DNA from: Halomonas sp. YLGW01
GTDB taxonomy: Bacteria; Pseudomonadota; Gammaproteobacteria; Pseudomonadales; Halomonadaceae
Assembly: GCF_014840935.1 (NCBI RefSeq)
Contig: NZ_CP062005.1
Coordinates: 1-64,000, forward strand
DNA length: 64,000 nucleotides
Reading direction: 5' to 3'
Shown: positions 41,426-50,555 of the stretch, in pieces
How the letters are laid out: every line of letters starts with the position of its first letter
How positions within the stretch are numbered: position 1 is the first letter of the stretch
Program-made: the position numbers and the translations under genes
The notes under the pieces: generated by a model
Database searches by the model: none
What the model was told of the DNA's origin: nothing
What the model saw: the letters and a program-made list of their open reading frames with translations, nothing else

Positions 41426-41705
41426 TCAGCCGCGCAGGTCGCCGACGCCGACGGTATCGGGCACGAACCAGCGCACGTCGCGCAGGTCCTTCTCGATCAG
41501 GTGATCGACCTTAAGCAGGGTGGCGAAGATCGGGGAATGCCGTTGTCGGCCTGGCAAAAGGTCGCCAGGCGCGGGTCGCCATTCAGATCCACCTCCAGGT
41601 CGTTAGCCTCGGGGCGGCTGTCCTGGGGCAGCGGGTGCATGACGATGGTGAAATCCCGGGACAGGCCGCCGAAGCTCTCGCTAATCTCGGCGGTGAAGCG
41701 CTCCT
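41426..41705 (-). pseudogene. pyrB: Truncated pyrB 3' fragment
   Basis: On the minus strand, this encodes what was the C-terminal part of aspartate carbamoyltransferase (compare 50616-50946). It keeps the stop codon at 41426-41428 and stretches such as the LNGDPRLA and HPLP coding regions, but has lost reading continuity through deletions and has no 5' part. It is a relic; the functional pyrB is at 50616-51647. Confidence 0.88.
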
Positions 41706-42125
41706 ATCTGGATGCGCATGTGGCGACGTTGATCTCACGCGACGAGCCTTTCTCGCTTGTTGTCGACGTCGACCACTTCAAGCACGTCAACGACACCCTT
41801 GGCCACGATGGTGGTGATGCCACGCTCCTGTGGTTGAGCGCCCGCATATTAGTGTGTCTTCATGATGGCGACATCGTGGCTCGAACGGGCGGCGAGGAAT
41901 TCGTGATCGTGATGCATCGTGCCTCGGCGTCGAAAGCCGAGCAGGTCATTGAGGGACTACGTCAGCACATCAACACAGGCATCGTCACGCTGCAGGACGG
42001 CAGCGAGCTCAGCACCACCATCAGCAGCGGCCTCAGCGAGCATGCTAAGGGACGTGCTCAAGCGGGCTGACACGGCGCACTACACGGCCAAGCGTACAGG
42101 TCGCGACCAGGTCTGTAGCGAATAA
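41699..42125 (+). pseudogene. Truncated, frameshifted GGDEF diguanylate cyclase
   Basis: Only the later part of a GGDEF domain is left. It begins at RSYLDAHVATLISRDEPFS, keeps LVVDVDHFKHVNDTLGHDGGD and the active-site ARTGGEEFVIVM, and has H instead of R at the usual inhibitory-site arginine. A one-base shift near 42045 breaks the frame; the remaining end LKRADTAHYTAKRTGRDQV reads in another frame to TAA 42123-42125. The 5' side is fused to the pyrB relic, so an accidental frame opens at GTG 41501. No sensor domain remains. Confidence 0.85.
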
Positions 42126-42255
42126 CCGAGGAACTATCTGGCTTCTAGCTGGAAGACAGACTACTTCCACATCGCTCATGATCGGAATGGAAATTACTGT
42201 TGCGCAGCCTGTCCTCAACACTTGATCGAGTCTGCCCCGCGTCTGCCTACTCAAC

Positions 42256-42282
42256 TAAAGGTATATGAATCCTTGCCGATAT
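42256..42282 (+). promoter_or_regulatory. Sigma-28 (FliA) type promoter
   Basis: TAAA (42256-42259), exactly 15 bases, then GCCGATAT (42275-42282) closely fits the flagellar sigma-28 consensus TAAA-N15-GCCGATAA. It is about 53 bases before the chemoreceptor start, consistent with class-3 flagellar/chemotaxis control of the mcp gene and likely of the two c-di-GMP genes after it. Confidence 0.8.
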
Positions 42283-42334
42283 AAGGAAGCGGGAAGTTGT
42301 ACCTCCCCCACGCACATAACGAAAAGACTAAATC

Positions 42335-44041
42335 ATGCGCAGACTAACATTAAAAACCCTACTGACCACGCTACTGCTTATCATGGTGGGCATGGCCGCC
42401 ATCATCGGCACTATTTCCATCCGCGGTCAGCTCGCCCTCGAAAGCGATATCAACGAACTTGCGGAAACCAGCGTCGATCAAGCCAACACCGCTAATCGCA
42501 TGGAATCGAACCTCCTCGAGATGCGGCTTCGCATGGCCCGTTATGAGGAATTCTCACGGCGTGGCAACGACGAGATGGCCGTCACCGCACTCGATCAAGC
42601 GCGAGAAAGCCTCGGGCGCACCCAATCCCGGTTTGAAGAGTTTCGTAGTGTTGATATCACGACCTCTCAGCGCCGCTATCCCTACTTCGAGGCCGTGGTA
42701 GAGGCCTTCGGGGACATGGTAACGCCGGGGTTGGTCGAAGCCATCGAAAATGGGGACATCACCGCCATACGACAGGAGCGCCAACGGCTTACCACTCTTG
42801 GTCCTGACTTCTCGGACAGCGTGCGCGCCTTCGCGGGATACGCCGAGGAGCGTGCCGGTGAGATGAAGGCGGAGGCCAACGGCAACGTGCAACAGACCAT
42901 CATCGTGACGGCGTTCATTTTGCTGATGGCATCCCTGCTGACTTTCCTGGCCTATGTCGGTATCCAGAAATTGCTGGTCGCTCCCTTGCGGCGTGCCGGC
43001 AAGATCTGTGCACAGATCGCCAAGGGTGACCTCACCAACCAGATCGAGGTGAAGGGGAACAATGAAATCAGCACCCTGAACCAGGCGCTGCATGACATGC
43101 AGGTCCGCCTCATCGAGGTCATCGGCATGCTGCGCCAAAGCGGCGACCAGGTGGCTCACAGCTCTCGCGAGATCGCAGCGGGCAGCGAAGACCTGGCCAG
43201 CCGCACCGAGGAACAGGCTTCGGCACTGCAGGAGACGGCCACCAGCATGGAGCAGATGAACTCCACAGTACGCCAGACCAGCGAGTCCGCCACGTCCGCC
43301 AATCAGCTCAGTGAGGAAGCGGTCGACAAAGCAAAGGAGTCCCGCGAAGCCGTTATCCGCACCTCGCAGCTGATGGAAGCCATGGAGACCAGCTCACGCC
43401 GTGTGCAGGATATTATCGAAACCATCGAGAGCATTGCCTTCCAGACCAATATCCTGGCCCTGAATGCGTCTGTTGAGGCCGCCAGAGCCGGAGAGCATGG
43501 CCGTGGATTCGCGGTGGTGGCTGGTGAAGTACGTAAGCTGGCAGCCAACTCCGCCGAGTCTTCCAAGGAGATACGCTCCATCATCGAGGAGATCACCCAC
43601 CATATCGCCGATGGTGCCGAGCAGTCGGGCCGGACACGCGAAAACATGGAAGCCACCATGCAGGCGATCCAGCAGGTTACGTCCATGATGCAGGGGATCC
43701 AGAGTGCCGTGCATGAACAGGAGAGCGGCATCAGCCAAGTGTCGACGGCGGTTAACCAGATGGACGGCGCGACCCAGCAGAATGTCTCTCTGGTGGAGCA
43801 GACCAGCACCGCAGCGGCATCGCTGGAAGATGAGGCCTCTCGCCTAGCAAGCCTAGTGGCAACCTTCCAGCTCCGAGAAGGCGCGGCAGCGCCGGCTGTC
43901 ACCCTCCCCTCACGGCAAGAAAGCAGCGTAGACCGTAACGCGCCGCCATCACCGCGCGATGAGCGCAGCGCAAACGGTGGTCCAAGGCCTCAGAAAGCCA
44001 GTGCCACGCGCCCAGAAGTGGAAGAATGGGAGTCTTTCTAA
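42335..44041 (+). CDS. Methyl-accepting chemotaxis protein
   Basis: A 568-residue Tar/Tsr-type chemoreceptor: membrane span 1 (about 8-28), a periplasmic four-helix-bundle sensor (about 30-190), span 2 (about 188-210), a HAMP domain, and a long signalling helix with the highly conserved tip [20 protein letters not shown]. Methylation-type Q/E pairs lie in [16 protein letters not shown] and near the C terminus. A proline-rich linker ends in W565-E-S-F568, resembling the NWETF tether that recruits CheR/CheB. A sigma-28-type promoter lies upstream. The ligand is unknown. Confidence 0.95.
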   Translation: MRRLTLKTLLTTLLLIMVGMAAIIGTISIRGQLALESDINELAETSVDQANTANRMESNLLEMRLRMARYEEFSRRGNDEMAVTALDQARESLGRTQSRFEEFRSVDITTSQRRYPYFEAVVEAFGDMVTPGLVEAIENGDITAIRQERQRLTTLGPDFSDSVRAFAGYAEERAGEMKAEANGNVQQTIIVTAFILLMASLLTFLAYVGIQKLLVAPLRRAGKICAQIAKGDLTNQIEVKGNNEISTLNQALHDMQVRLIEVIGMLRQSGDQVAHSSREIAAGSEDLASRTEEQASALQETATSMEQMNSTVRQTSESATSANQLSEEAVDKAKESREAVIRTSQLMEAMETSSRRVQDIIETIESIAFQTNILALNASVEAARAGEHGRGFAVVAGEVRKLAANSAESSKEIRSIIEEITHHIADGAEQSGRTRENMEATMQAIQQVTSMMQGIQSAVHEQESGISQVSTAVNQMDGATQQNVSLVEQTSTAAASLEDEASRLASLVATFQLREGAAAPAVTLPSRQESSVDRNAPPSPRDERSANGGPRPQKASATRPEVEEWESF

Positions 44042-44075
44042 GGCAACTAAGATCATCTCAGCGAGCGATGCATTG

Positions 44076-46604
44076 ATGGCGATACTGGATAACCTGATAT
44101 TCGATCCCCATGCCATCGGGGCGGTTCAGGGCGAATACAACATGCACCTGGTGCTGTTGTCGTGGCTGGTCGCTCTGGCGGCCGCCTATACCGGCCTGGA
44201 TATCGTCAAGTTGACGCGTCAGGTGCGCCGAGTGGCATGGCGATGGCTCTGGCTATGGTCGGGGGCCTGCGTGATGGGGCTCGGGGTCTGGAGCATGCAT
44301 TTCATTGGCATGCATGCCTACCGCCTCGACTTTCCGCTCAATCACGACCCGGCCTTAACCTTGATGTCCATGGTACCGGCCATCCTGGGCAGCCTCGGCA
44401 CCATGGCCGTGCTGTCGCGATCGCAAGTATCCCATCATGCACTGCTCTGGGCCGGCATCGGGCTAGGGGCCGGCATCGGCCTGATGCACTATACCGGCAT
44501 GGCGGCGATGCGCATGCCCGCGGAGCTGTATCATGCCACCAGCCTGTTCCTGCTCTCGCTGTTGATCGCGGTCGGCCTCGGTATCGTGAGCGTCTATGCC
44601 TATCGCCTGTTTCGTCTAGGGTGGGGCGCCAAACGGGTCAAGACCTGCGCCTTGATCTCGGCACTCGGCGTGTCCCTCGCCATCTGCGGCATGCACTACG
44701 TGGCCATGGAGGCGGCCTGGTTTGCACCGCGGCCAAACGCCCTCATCTCGCCCCAGACCATGGGCACCCGCTCCCATTGGTTGAGCTATCTCATTGGAGG
44801 GGGTATCGCCATTATCGCGATACTGACCCTGGTCGCCGCTCAGGTGAGCCGTCGTTTGCGCGCCAGTGCTTACCATCAGTATATGACCCGCACCCACCTG
44901 CTTGAGGTCCTTTCGGCCCTCCATGACGGCGTGGTGTTGTTCGATGACAAGACACGCATCCGGCTCTGTAACGCTGCCTTCGAGCGGCTGCTCGGCTGGA
45001 GCACACAAGAGTCGATCGGGCGCTCGGTCTGGCACCTCAGCTACACCCACGATAGCGAGGCGCTCAACCAGCAGATCCAACACGCCCTGCAGACAACAGG
45101 CGAGTGGCGAGGGGAGATTGAGGCTCGACACCAAAATGGCCAGCGCTTTCCGGCCCAGCTCAGCGTCAGTCGTGTCACTTACCCTGACAGCGACGAACGC
45201 GACTATGTGGCCTTGCTCAGCGACCGCTCGGCCGAACAGCGGGCGCAGCAACGTATTCGCCACCTTGCCTACCACGACACCCTGACGGGGCTCCCCAACC
45301 GGCGAGCGCTGCAGGAACGTCTTGCCGACTATGACGCCGACCACGCGGACGGTCCGCCTTGGGCATTACTGACAATGCTCGACATTCATCGCTTCAAGGC
45401 CCTCAACGACAGCCTGGGCCCGGATACCGGTGACGAGCTGCTGCGTCAGCTGGCCGAGCGCTTACAGCGCTGGACTAAGCCTGGGGTTGACGCCGCCCGT
45501 CTGGATGGTAATGAGTTCGCCCTGCTCACGAAGCTGTCCGCCAGAGACGAGACCGCCGCACAGCAGGAAGCCGACCACCTCATCGACGAAGTGATCGCCG
45601 ACTTGAGCGCCGATTACGCCCTGCATGGCCACACCTACCCGTGCCGATTGAACGTCGGCATGCTGATCTTCGCGCCCAGCGAGCCAGCGACGGTCGGTCA
45701 ATGGCTCAAGCGAGTTGCGTTGGCCTTGCTGGAAGCCAAGCGTCAGCGTGACGGGCATCCTAGGCGCTTTCACCCGCACTTCGAGCAGGAGCTCGACGCG
45801 CGCGTTATCCTCGAACGCGATCTGCGCTATGCCATCAAAAAAGGCGAGCTGTGCCTGCATGTACAGCCCCAGGTCGATGCAGACCAGTGCATCATCGGCG
45901 CGGAGGCCTTGGTCCGTTGGGAACATCCCAAGCGTGGCCGTATCTCCCCTGGCCACTTCATCCCGGTGGCGGAAGAGACGGGACTCATTGTGCCCCTGGG
46001 CCTCTGGGTGTTGAAGGAGGGGTGCCGCCTGCTCGGTGAGTGGCGCCAGAATCCGGCTCGTCGCTATCTCAAGCTCTCCTTGAACGTCAGTGTTCGTCAG
46101 TTCCAGCAACCGGATTTCGTCGACCAGGTGCTCACGGCGATCCGCCAGCATGACGCACCTCCTGAGCGCCTGACCCTGGAATTGACGGAGTCCCTGATGC
46201 TCAGTGATCCGGAGGGCACCATCGAGAAGATGGCCGCGCTGCGCGCCATCGGGGTCAGCTTTGCACTGGACGATTTTGGGACCGGCTACTCCTCCCTGAC
46301 CTACCTGCAATCCCTGCCACTGGACATCCTCAAGATCGACATAGCCTTCGTGCGTGACCTGGGCCACGAGAGGCGGACGCCCCCCATCGCCGCCACCATC
46401 ATTGCCCTCGCCGACAGCATGGGGCTGACGGTGGTCGCCGAGGGGGTGGAAACCCCGGTTCAGCAGGCCGTGCTGGCCGAGCTGGGCTGCGCGATCTACC
46501 AAGGCTACTTCTTCGCCGCTCCCCTGCCCCTCGAGGCATTTCACCAGCTACCAAACTGCCTTGCCGTTGAACAAGAAGGCAGCAATAGCCCACCTTTTAC
46601 CTAA
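44076..46604 (+). CDS. MHYT-PAS-GGDEF(degenerate)-EAL protein
   Basis: An 842-residue membrane protein for c-di-GMP turnover. Seven predicted spans carry three MHYT-type motifs: MHFIGM (74), MHYTGM (137) and MHYVAM (206), proposed to bind metal and sense O2, CO or NO. A PAS domain (about 275-395) follows. The GGDEF motif has become DGNEF (477-481), so cyclase activity is unlikely. The EAL domain keeps E610-A-L and DDFGTGYSSL (732-), so it is likely a phosphodiesterase. ATG 44076, 34 bases after the mcp stop, was chosen; a start inside mcp is unlikely. Confidence 0.92.
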   Translation: MAILDNLIFDPHAIGAVQGEYNMHLVLLSWLVALAAAYTGLDIVKLTRQVRRVAWRWLWLWSGACVMGLGVWSMHFIGMHAYRLDFPLNHDPALTLMSMVPAILGSLGTMAVLSRSQVSHHALLWAGIGLGAGIGLMHYTGMAAMRMPAELYHATSLFLLSLLIAVGLGIVSVYAYRLFRLGWGAKRVKTCALISALGVSLAICGMHYVAMEAAWFAPRPNALISPQTMGTRSHWLSYLIGGGIAIIAILTLVAAQVSRRLRASAYHQYMTRTHLLEVLSALHDGVVLFDDKTRIRLCNAAFERLLGWSTQESIGRSVWHLSYTHDSEALNQQIQHALQTTGEWRGEIEARHQNGQRFPAQLSVSRVTYPDSDERDYVALLSDRSAEQRAQQRIRHLAYHDTLTGLPNRRALQERLADYDADHADGPPWALLTMLDIHRFKALNDSLGPDTGDELLRQLAERLQRWTKPGVDAARLDGNEFALLTKLSARDETAAQQEADHLIDEVIADLSADYALHGHTYPCRLNVGMLIFAPSEPATVGQWLKRVALALLEAKRQRDGHPRRFHPHFEQELDARVILERDLRYAIKKGELCLHVQPQVDADQCIIGAEALVRWEHPKRGRISPGHFIPVAEETGLIVPLGLWVLKEGCRLLGEWRQNPARRYLKLSLNVSVRQFQQPDFVDQVLTAIRQHDAPPERLTLELTESLMLSDPEGTIEKMAALRAIGVSFALDDFGTGYSSLTYLQSLPLDILKIDIAFVRDLGHERRTPPIAATIIALADSMGLTVVAEGVETPVQQAVLAELGCAIYQGYFFAAPLPLEAFHQLPNCLAVEQEGSNSPPFT

Positions 46605-46715
46605 CAATGCAGGCTCGTTAGGGCATTTTATATCCATGCGCATAACCATGCTGTGCTTTCACCACCCCGTGGCAACGCGGAGGAGCTCGCGTATCGCGTT
46701 CTCGGAGCCTCAGGA

Positions 46716-48701
46716 ATGATGCTGAAGACTTTAAGCCGTCGACTGATCTTGGCCATCGTGGTGCTGAGCGTCCTGATGACAGCCATCCTGTTGCCGCTTT
46801 TCCAGGCCTATCTCGACGCCCGACTCGACGCGGATAAGGCCAGCGCGGAGGCGATGCTGGAGGCGGGCCAAGCCACCCTGCGCCGAGGGATGAACGAAAG
46901 TTTCAACGACATCCTGGGCATCGCGCAGCAACCCCTGCTCAGACGCTATCTCACCTACCTGGATGACTCCCGCGGGGGCGATCCCACGCCGGCGCCCGGA
47001 TGGGAAGCGCGGCAGCTCTCGGACCAGCTTCGCACGCAGCTGGTCCACGCTCGCCACTACACCAAGGTGGTGTTGCTGGATACACAGGGCCAAGAGCTGT
47101 TTCGTGCTCACCATGGACCGCCACGCCCCCCCGTATCACGGCGCATGTCGCACGCCGATGCAGCTTATTTCCAGGCGGCCATGCAACTGAACCCCCGAGA
47201 CCTCTATATCTCGCCCCCCGGCCATCAGGTCAGCTACGAAAACACCACCGATGGCCTCTCCCCGGTGATCGATATCGCGACCCCCGTCTTCGATACCCAC
47301 GGAGAGAAGAAAGGCGTCCTGCTGCTCAGCCTGGACTGGCAGTACCTGACCGCCGCTCTCCGTCAGGATGTCGCGCGGGACCAGGCGGCTCGGCTGATCA
47401 TGGTGGATGCCACCGGCCGTTGGCTGCTTCCTGGCCACGGTAGCGTCATCTCATTAGGCCAGCCTGTCGCCTCCCACTTCCCTATGATCTGGGCGTCCCT
47501 CTCCCAAGAGGGACCGGAACCGGCTCTGAACGACCGTCTCTTGCTGACCCAAACCATCGACATGCGAACCCAGGACTACCGCAGCCTGGTGGAGAGCGTG
47601 GGTAGTTTGCCGTCCTCTCACCCTTGGCATCTCGGGCTGCTGTTGCCCAAGCCAAGCCTGGCCACTCTGCTGTCGGAGAGTCTCGGCGTGCGGCTGATAC
47701 CCTTGCTCTACGGTCTCGCCCTCCTCCTTGGCGTGTCCTGGGCCGTGAGCAGTCATCGTCAGCAAGCCTTGAAACGACAGGCTCAACGCTATGCCAGTGA
47801 AGTACGCGACCTCTATGAACATGCGCCCTGCGGCTATCATTCGCTGGATGCCGACGGCCGCATCGTCAGGATGAACCGCACCGAACTCGACTGGTTGGGG
47901 TACCACGCCGACGAGGTGATCGACAGGCGGTACTACCGAGACTTCGTGACACCGGCCACCCGCGAGGCCTTCGACGCCGCCTTCCATAGCGTCCTGGGAC
48001 CGAACCAGGAAGGAGCGGCGGAGTGCGAGCTGGTCACACGCGATGGCACTCTTCTGCCGGTCGCCATTCAGGCCTCGGCCTCGATCACGTCACGTGGCTT
48101 CAAGTACACCCGCGCCATGGTCTTCGACCTGACCGAGCGCAAACGGCTGGAAACGACACTAGCGAAACAGGCCATGACCGACCCGCTCACAGCGCTTGGC
48201 AATCGGCGTTATCTCGAGGATCAGGCTGCCCTGGAAAAGACCCGAGCACAGCAAAGCGGCCAACCGCTTAGCCTGGCCGTGGTCGATCTCGATCACTTCA
48301 AGCAGATCAATGACGCGCATGGTCACGAGGCGGGCGATAAGGTTCTGCAGGCCTTTGCCGAGACCGCCAACGCCGTGCTTCGCGATGGCGATGTCCTATG
48401 CCGCACGGGCGGGGAGGAGTTCACGGTCCTGCTCCCGAACACCTCTCAGGACCAGGCTATCCAAGTGGCCGAACGACTACGGACTGCCATTGAACATGCA
48501 TCGGTGCGAGTTGGGAGCCAGGACCATCTGTCCTATACGGCGTCGTGCGGCGTCACCACGGTATTGCCAACGGAAACATCCCTCCTACCGGCCGTCAGAC
48601 GAGCCGATCAGGGGCTCTACCGGGCCAAGGAGCAGGGACGAAACCGGGTGAACTGTGTATCGGTAAGCCGTGTGACAGCGTACGACCTCGATAGCCAGTG
48701 A
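46716..48701 (+). CDS. dCache-PAS-GGDEF diguanylate cyclase
   Basis: A 661-residue membrane diguanylate cyclase. A first span (about 8-28) leads to a periplasmic dCache-type sensor (about 35-330; YFQAAMQLNPRDLYIS, VIDIATPVFDTHGEKKGVLL), a second span (LIPLLYGLALLLGVSW), a PAS domain (APCGYHSLDADGRIVRMN) and a GGDEF domain with active GGEEF at 565-569. The inhibitory site RDGD (556-559) is present, so product inhibition is expected. ATG 46716 follows ggag at 46704-46707; ATG 46719 is possible. It is 111 bases after the MHYT gene, perhaps cotranscribed. Confidence 0.92.
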   Translation: MMLKTLSRRLILAIVVLSVLMTAILLPLFQAYLDARLDADKASAEAMLEAGQATLRRGMNESFNDILGIAQQPLLRRYLTYLDDSRGGDPTPAPGWEARQLSDQLRTQLVHARHYTKVVLLDTQGQELFRAHHGPPRPPVSRRMSHADAAYFQAAMQLNPRDLYISPPGHQVSYENTTDGLSPVIDIATPVFDTHGEKKGVLLLSLDWQYLTAALRQDVARDQAARLIMVDATGRWLLPGHGSVISLGQPVASHFPMIWASLSQEGPEPALNDRLLLTQTIDMRTQDYRSLVESVGSLPSSHPWHLGLLLPKPSLATLLSESLGVRLIPLLYGLALLLGVSWAVSSHRQQALKRQAQRYASEVRDLYEHAPCGYHSLDADGRIVRMNRTELDWLGYHADEVIDRRYYRDFVTPATREAFDAAFHSVLGPNQEGAAECELVTRDGTLLPVAIQASASITSRGFKYTRAMVFDLTERKRLETTLAKQAMTDPLTALGNRRYLEDQAALEKTRAQQSGQPLSLAVVDLDHFKQINDAHGHEAGDKVLQAFAETANAVLRDGDVLCRTGGEEFTVLLPNTSQDQAIQVAERLRTAIEHASVRVGSQDHLSYTASCGVTTVLPTETSLLPAVRRADQGLYRAKEQGRNRVNCVSVSRVTAYDLDSQ

Positions 48702-48816
48702 ATACCGCCACTACAAAGAGACCGTCTCGATAAGGTTACTGTCCGGGGTATAGCCAAAAGCCAGACAGTATCAGGCGCTATGTCACGTGAGGAACCGCGA
48801 CTCAGCGTCCAGGTGA

Positions 48817-49872
48817 TTACCCTGATGCACTAACTTCAAGCACGATTTTTCCGACATGGCGCTTTTCCTGGAACAGCGCCTGGGCCTCGCCGATCCGCTC
48901 GAGGGGCAGGGACGCCGCCACCAGGGGCGCAATCTTGCCTTGCTCGATGTGGGATACCAGGTTGCCGAAGACCTCGGGCTCCAGCACCGTGCAGCCCAAC
49001 AGGCTCAGGTCCTTGAGGTAGAGCGTTCGGACATCCAGCTCGACGATGGGACCGGCAATCGCGCCGGAGACGGCATAGCGTCCCTTGCGGCGTAGTACCT
49101 CCAGGTATTGCGGCCACTGCTCGCCCGCGACCAGATCCACCACGACATCGATGCTGTCCGCCTCGATGGCATCTCGCAGGTCGTCGTCTCTCAGTACCAC
49201 CTCGTCGGCGCCCAGCTCCCGCAGCATGTCGGCCTTCTCGGCACTGGTGATGGCGATGACATACGCCCCGCGTGCCTTGGCCAGCTGGACGGCGGCCGAG
49301 CCGACCCCGCCGGAGGCACCCGTGACCAATACGCGCTCCCCTGATTCGACCCTGGCCCGCGTCAGCATGTTCTCGGCGGTGGAGTAGGAGCAGGGGAAAG
49401 AGGCGAGTTCGACGTCGCTCATCTCACTGTCGATGCGATACGCATGTCGCGCGGCCACGGTCGTGTACTCTGCAAAACCGCCATCGCACTCGGAACCGAA
49501 GTACCAGGGCTGATCCAGCCTCTGGCCGCCGCCTTCCCTGATGCAGGGTTCGATCAGCACTCGCTCGCCGATCCTCTCGGCACTCACCTCATCGCCGACC
49601 GCGACAATCCGGCCACAGACATCGGCCCCCTGGATGCGCGGAAACTGGAGGGCCTGGCCCGACCAGCTGGCATCCTCGCTCTCTCCATCGCCTTTCGAAT
49701 ACCAGGCGAGACGGGTGTTGATATCCGTATTGTTGACGCCGGCCGCGGCCACCCGAATCAATACCTCACCCGGGGCAGGGGTCGGCATGGGAATGTCGTG
49801 TCGATGTTCGAGCATTTCAGGGCCACCATGCCCAGTGAGCTGGATGCCATGCATCGTGTCAGGCAGCGTCAT
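48817..49872 (-). CDS. Zinc-independent MDR-family alcohol/quinone oxidoreductase
   Basis: A 351-residue medium-chain dehydrogenase/reductase. The GroES-like N-terminal domain (VLIRVAAAGVNNTDINTRL) is followed by a Rossmann domain with VLVTGASGGVGSAAVQLAKA, then RRKGRYAVSGAIAGP. The classic catalytic-zinc pattern is not evident, so quinone-oxidoreductase-type activity is more likely. Its start overlaps the end of the tetR-type gene by 14 bases, so both are expressed from the same operator-controlled promoter. The substrate is unknown; reactive aldehydes or quinones would suit the regulatory setting. Confidence 0.88.
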   Translation of the reverse strand: MTLPDTMHGIQLTGHGGPEMLEHRHDIPMPTPAPGEVLIRVAAAGVNNTDINTRLAWYSKGDGESEDASWSGQALQFPRIQGADVCGRIVAVGDEVSAERIGERVLIEPCIREGGGQRLDQPWYFGSECDGGFAEYTTVAARHAYRIDSEMSDVELASFPCSYSTAENMLTRARVESGERVLVTGASGGVGSAAVQLAKARGAYVIAITSAEKADMLRELGADEVVLRDDDLRDAIEADSIDVVVDLVAGEQWPQYLEVLRRKGRYAVSGAIAGPIVELDVRTLYLKDLSLLGCTVLEPEVFGNLVSHIEQGKIAPLVAASLPLERIGEAQALFQEKRHVGKIVLEVSASG

Positions 49873-50389
49873 CGTCAGTTCTCCTCATCAGTTGCATGGC
49901 AGCCGTTTGGGCTGTCCGAATGGCTTCCTCCCCCAGCGTGGGCCAGGCCGTCGAGGCCCCTTCATGAAGGAGGAAGAGCTCTCCCGCCAGATCCTCACGA
50001 CCGCTCAGGGTCGCCAGCAATCGGCGCATGTCGTGCTTGTGCTGCTTCACCGAGGCATTGACCTGCGCATTGTTGGGAAAGGCGGCGAAGGCGCTCATCG
50101 ACAGACAGCCATGGGGCGCGTTGCTTGCCATCCACTGGGCCAAGCGGTGGAACAGCTCGGTGATGGCATCGGTCCCTGGAGGTGGGGTATCCGACGCCAG
50201 GAAGTCGAGATAGCGAGCATGGCGATGATCCAGAGCGCCGATCACCATCGCCTCCCTGGAAGGAAAGTGACGATACAGGGTCCTCATGCTGACCCCGGAT
50301 GCCTTTTGGATCTCAGGCACGCTGGGCGTGGCGAAGCCCTGTTGGCTGAAAAGCTCCTCCAGCCGTGCCGCAATTTGATCCCTGTCCAT
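49859..50389 (-). CDS. TetR-family transcriptional regulator
   Basis: A 176-residue TetR/AcrR-type repressor. The HTH is at about 22-46 (SVPEIQKASGVSMRTLYRHF), followed by a ligand-binding region with ASNAPHGCLSMSAFAAFPNN and LLHEGASTAWPTLGEEAI. ATG 50389 is preceded by AGGAGG (50395-50400). Two 18-base operator-like sites lie at 50402-50444 overlapping a -35 TTGACG (50448-50453, minus strand), so it likely represses itself and the downstream oxidoreductase gene. Confidence 0.9.
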   Translation of the reverse strand: MDRDQIAARLEELFSQQGFATPSVPEIQKASGVSMRTLYRHFPSREAMVIGALDHRHARYLDFLASDTPPPGTDAITELFHRLAQWMASNAPHGCLSMSAFAAFPNNAQVNASVKQHKHDMRRLLATLSGREDLAGELFLLHEGASTAWPTLGEEAIRTAQTAAMQLMRRTDDDAA

Positions 50390-50401
50390 TGAACCTCCTC
50401 G

Positions 50402-50444
50402 GTAGAAAGATCATTCTACGCAAAGGGTAGAATGATCTTTCTAC
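50402..50444. promoter_or_regulatory. Paired TetR operators
   Basis: GTAGAAAGATCATTCTAC (50402-50419) and its perfect reverse complement (50427-50444) flank a 7-base spacer. Each 18-mer is itself nearly palindromic (GTAGAA-N6-TTCTAC), so this looks like two TetR dimer sites. They lie directly upstream of the TetR gene, downstream of a -35 TTGACG on the same strand. Confidence 0.85.
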
Positions 50445-50555
50445 ATCCGTCAAGTCATGGCGTGGCGAGGCACGTAGGATCATTAGAAAGCGTCTTAAGG
50501 TGACGCGCCTTATCTCGATGAAATCGTCCTGAGCGGTCATCGCACCTGTCCCCAA

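Larger units (their letters stand above)
41366..41715. repeat. Direct repeat, left copy (decayed pyrB 3' end plus terminator)
   Basis: This segment matches 50556-50957 in the same orientation: the same terminator core, then the pyrB stop region and about 90 codons of pyrB coding sequence with scattered substitutions. Two deletions are visible against the right copy, of about 12 and 45 bases. Similarity ends near 41704-41715 where GGDEF sequence begins. The sequence tctggatgcg is common to both at the junction, suggesting microhomology. Confidence 0.88.

Noticed and set aside
41501-42070. Single intact GGDEF gene
   Set aside because: Its first third is antisense pyrB relic and the GGDEF part is frameshifted; it is better called a fused pseudogene.
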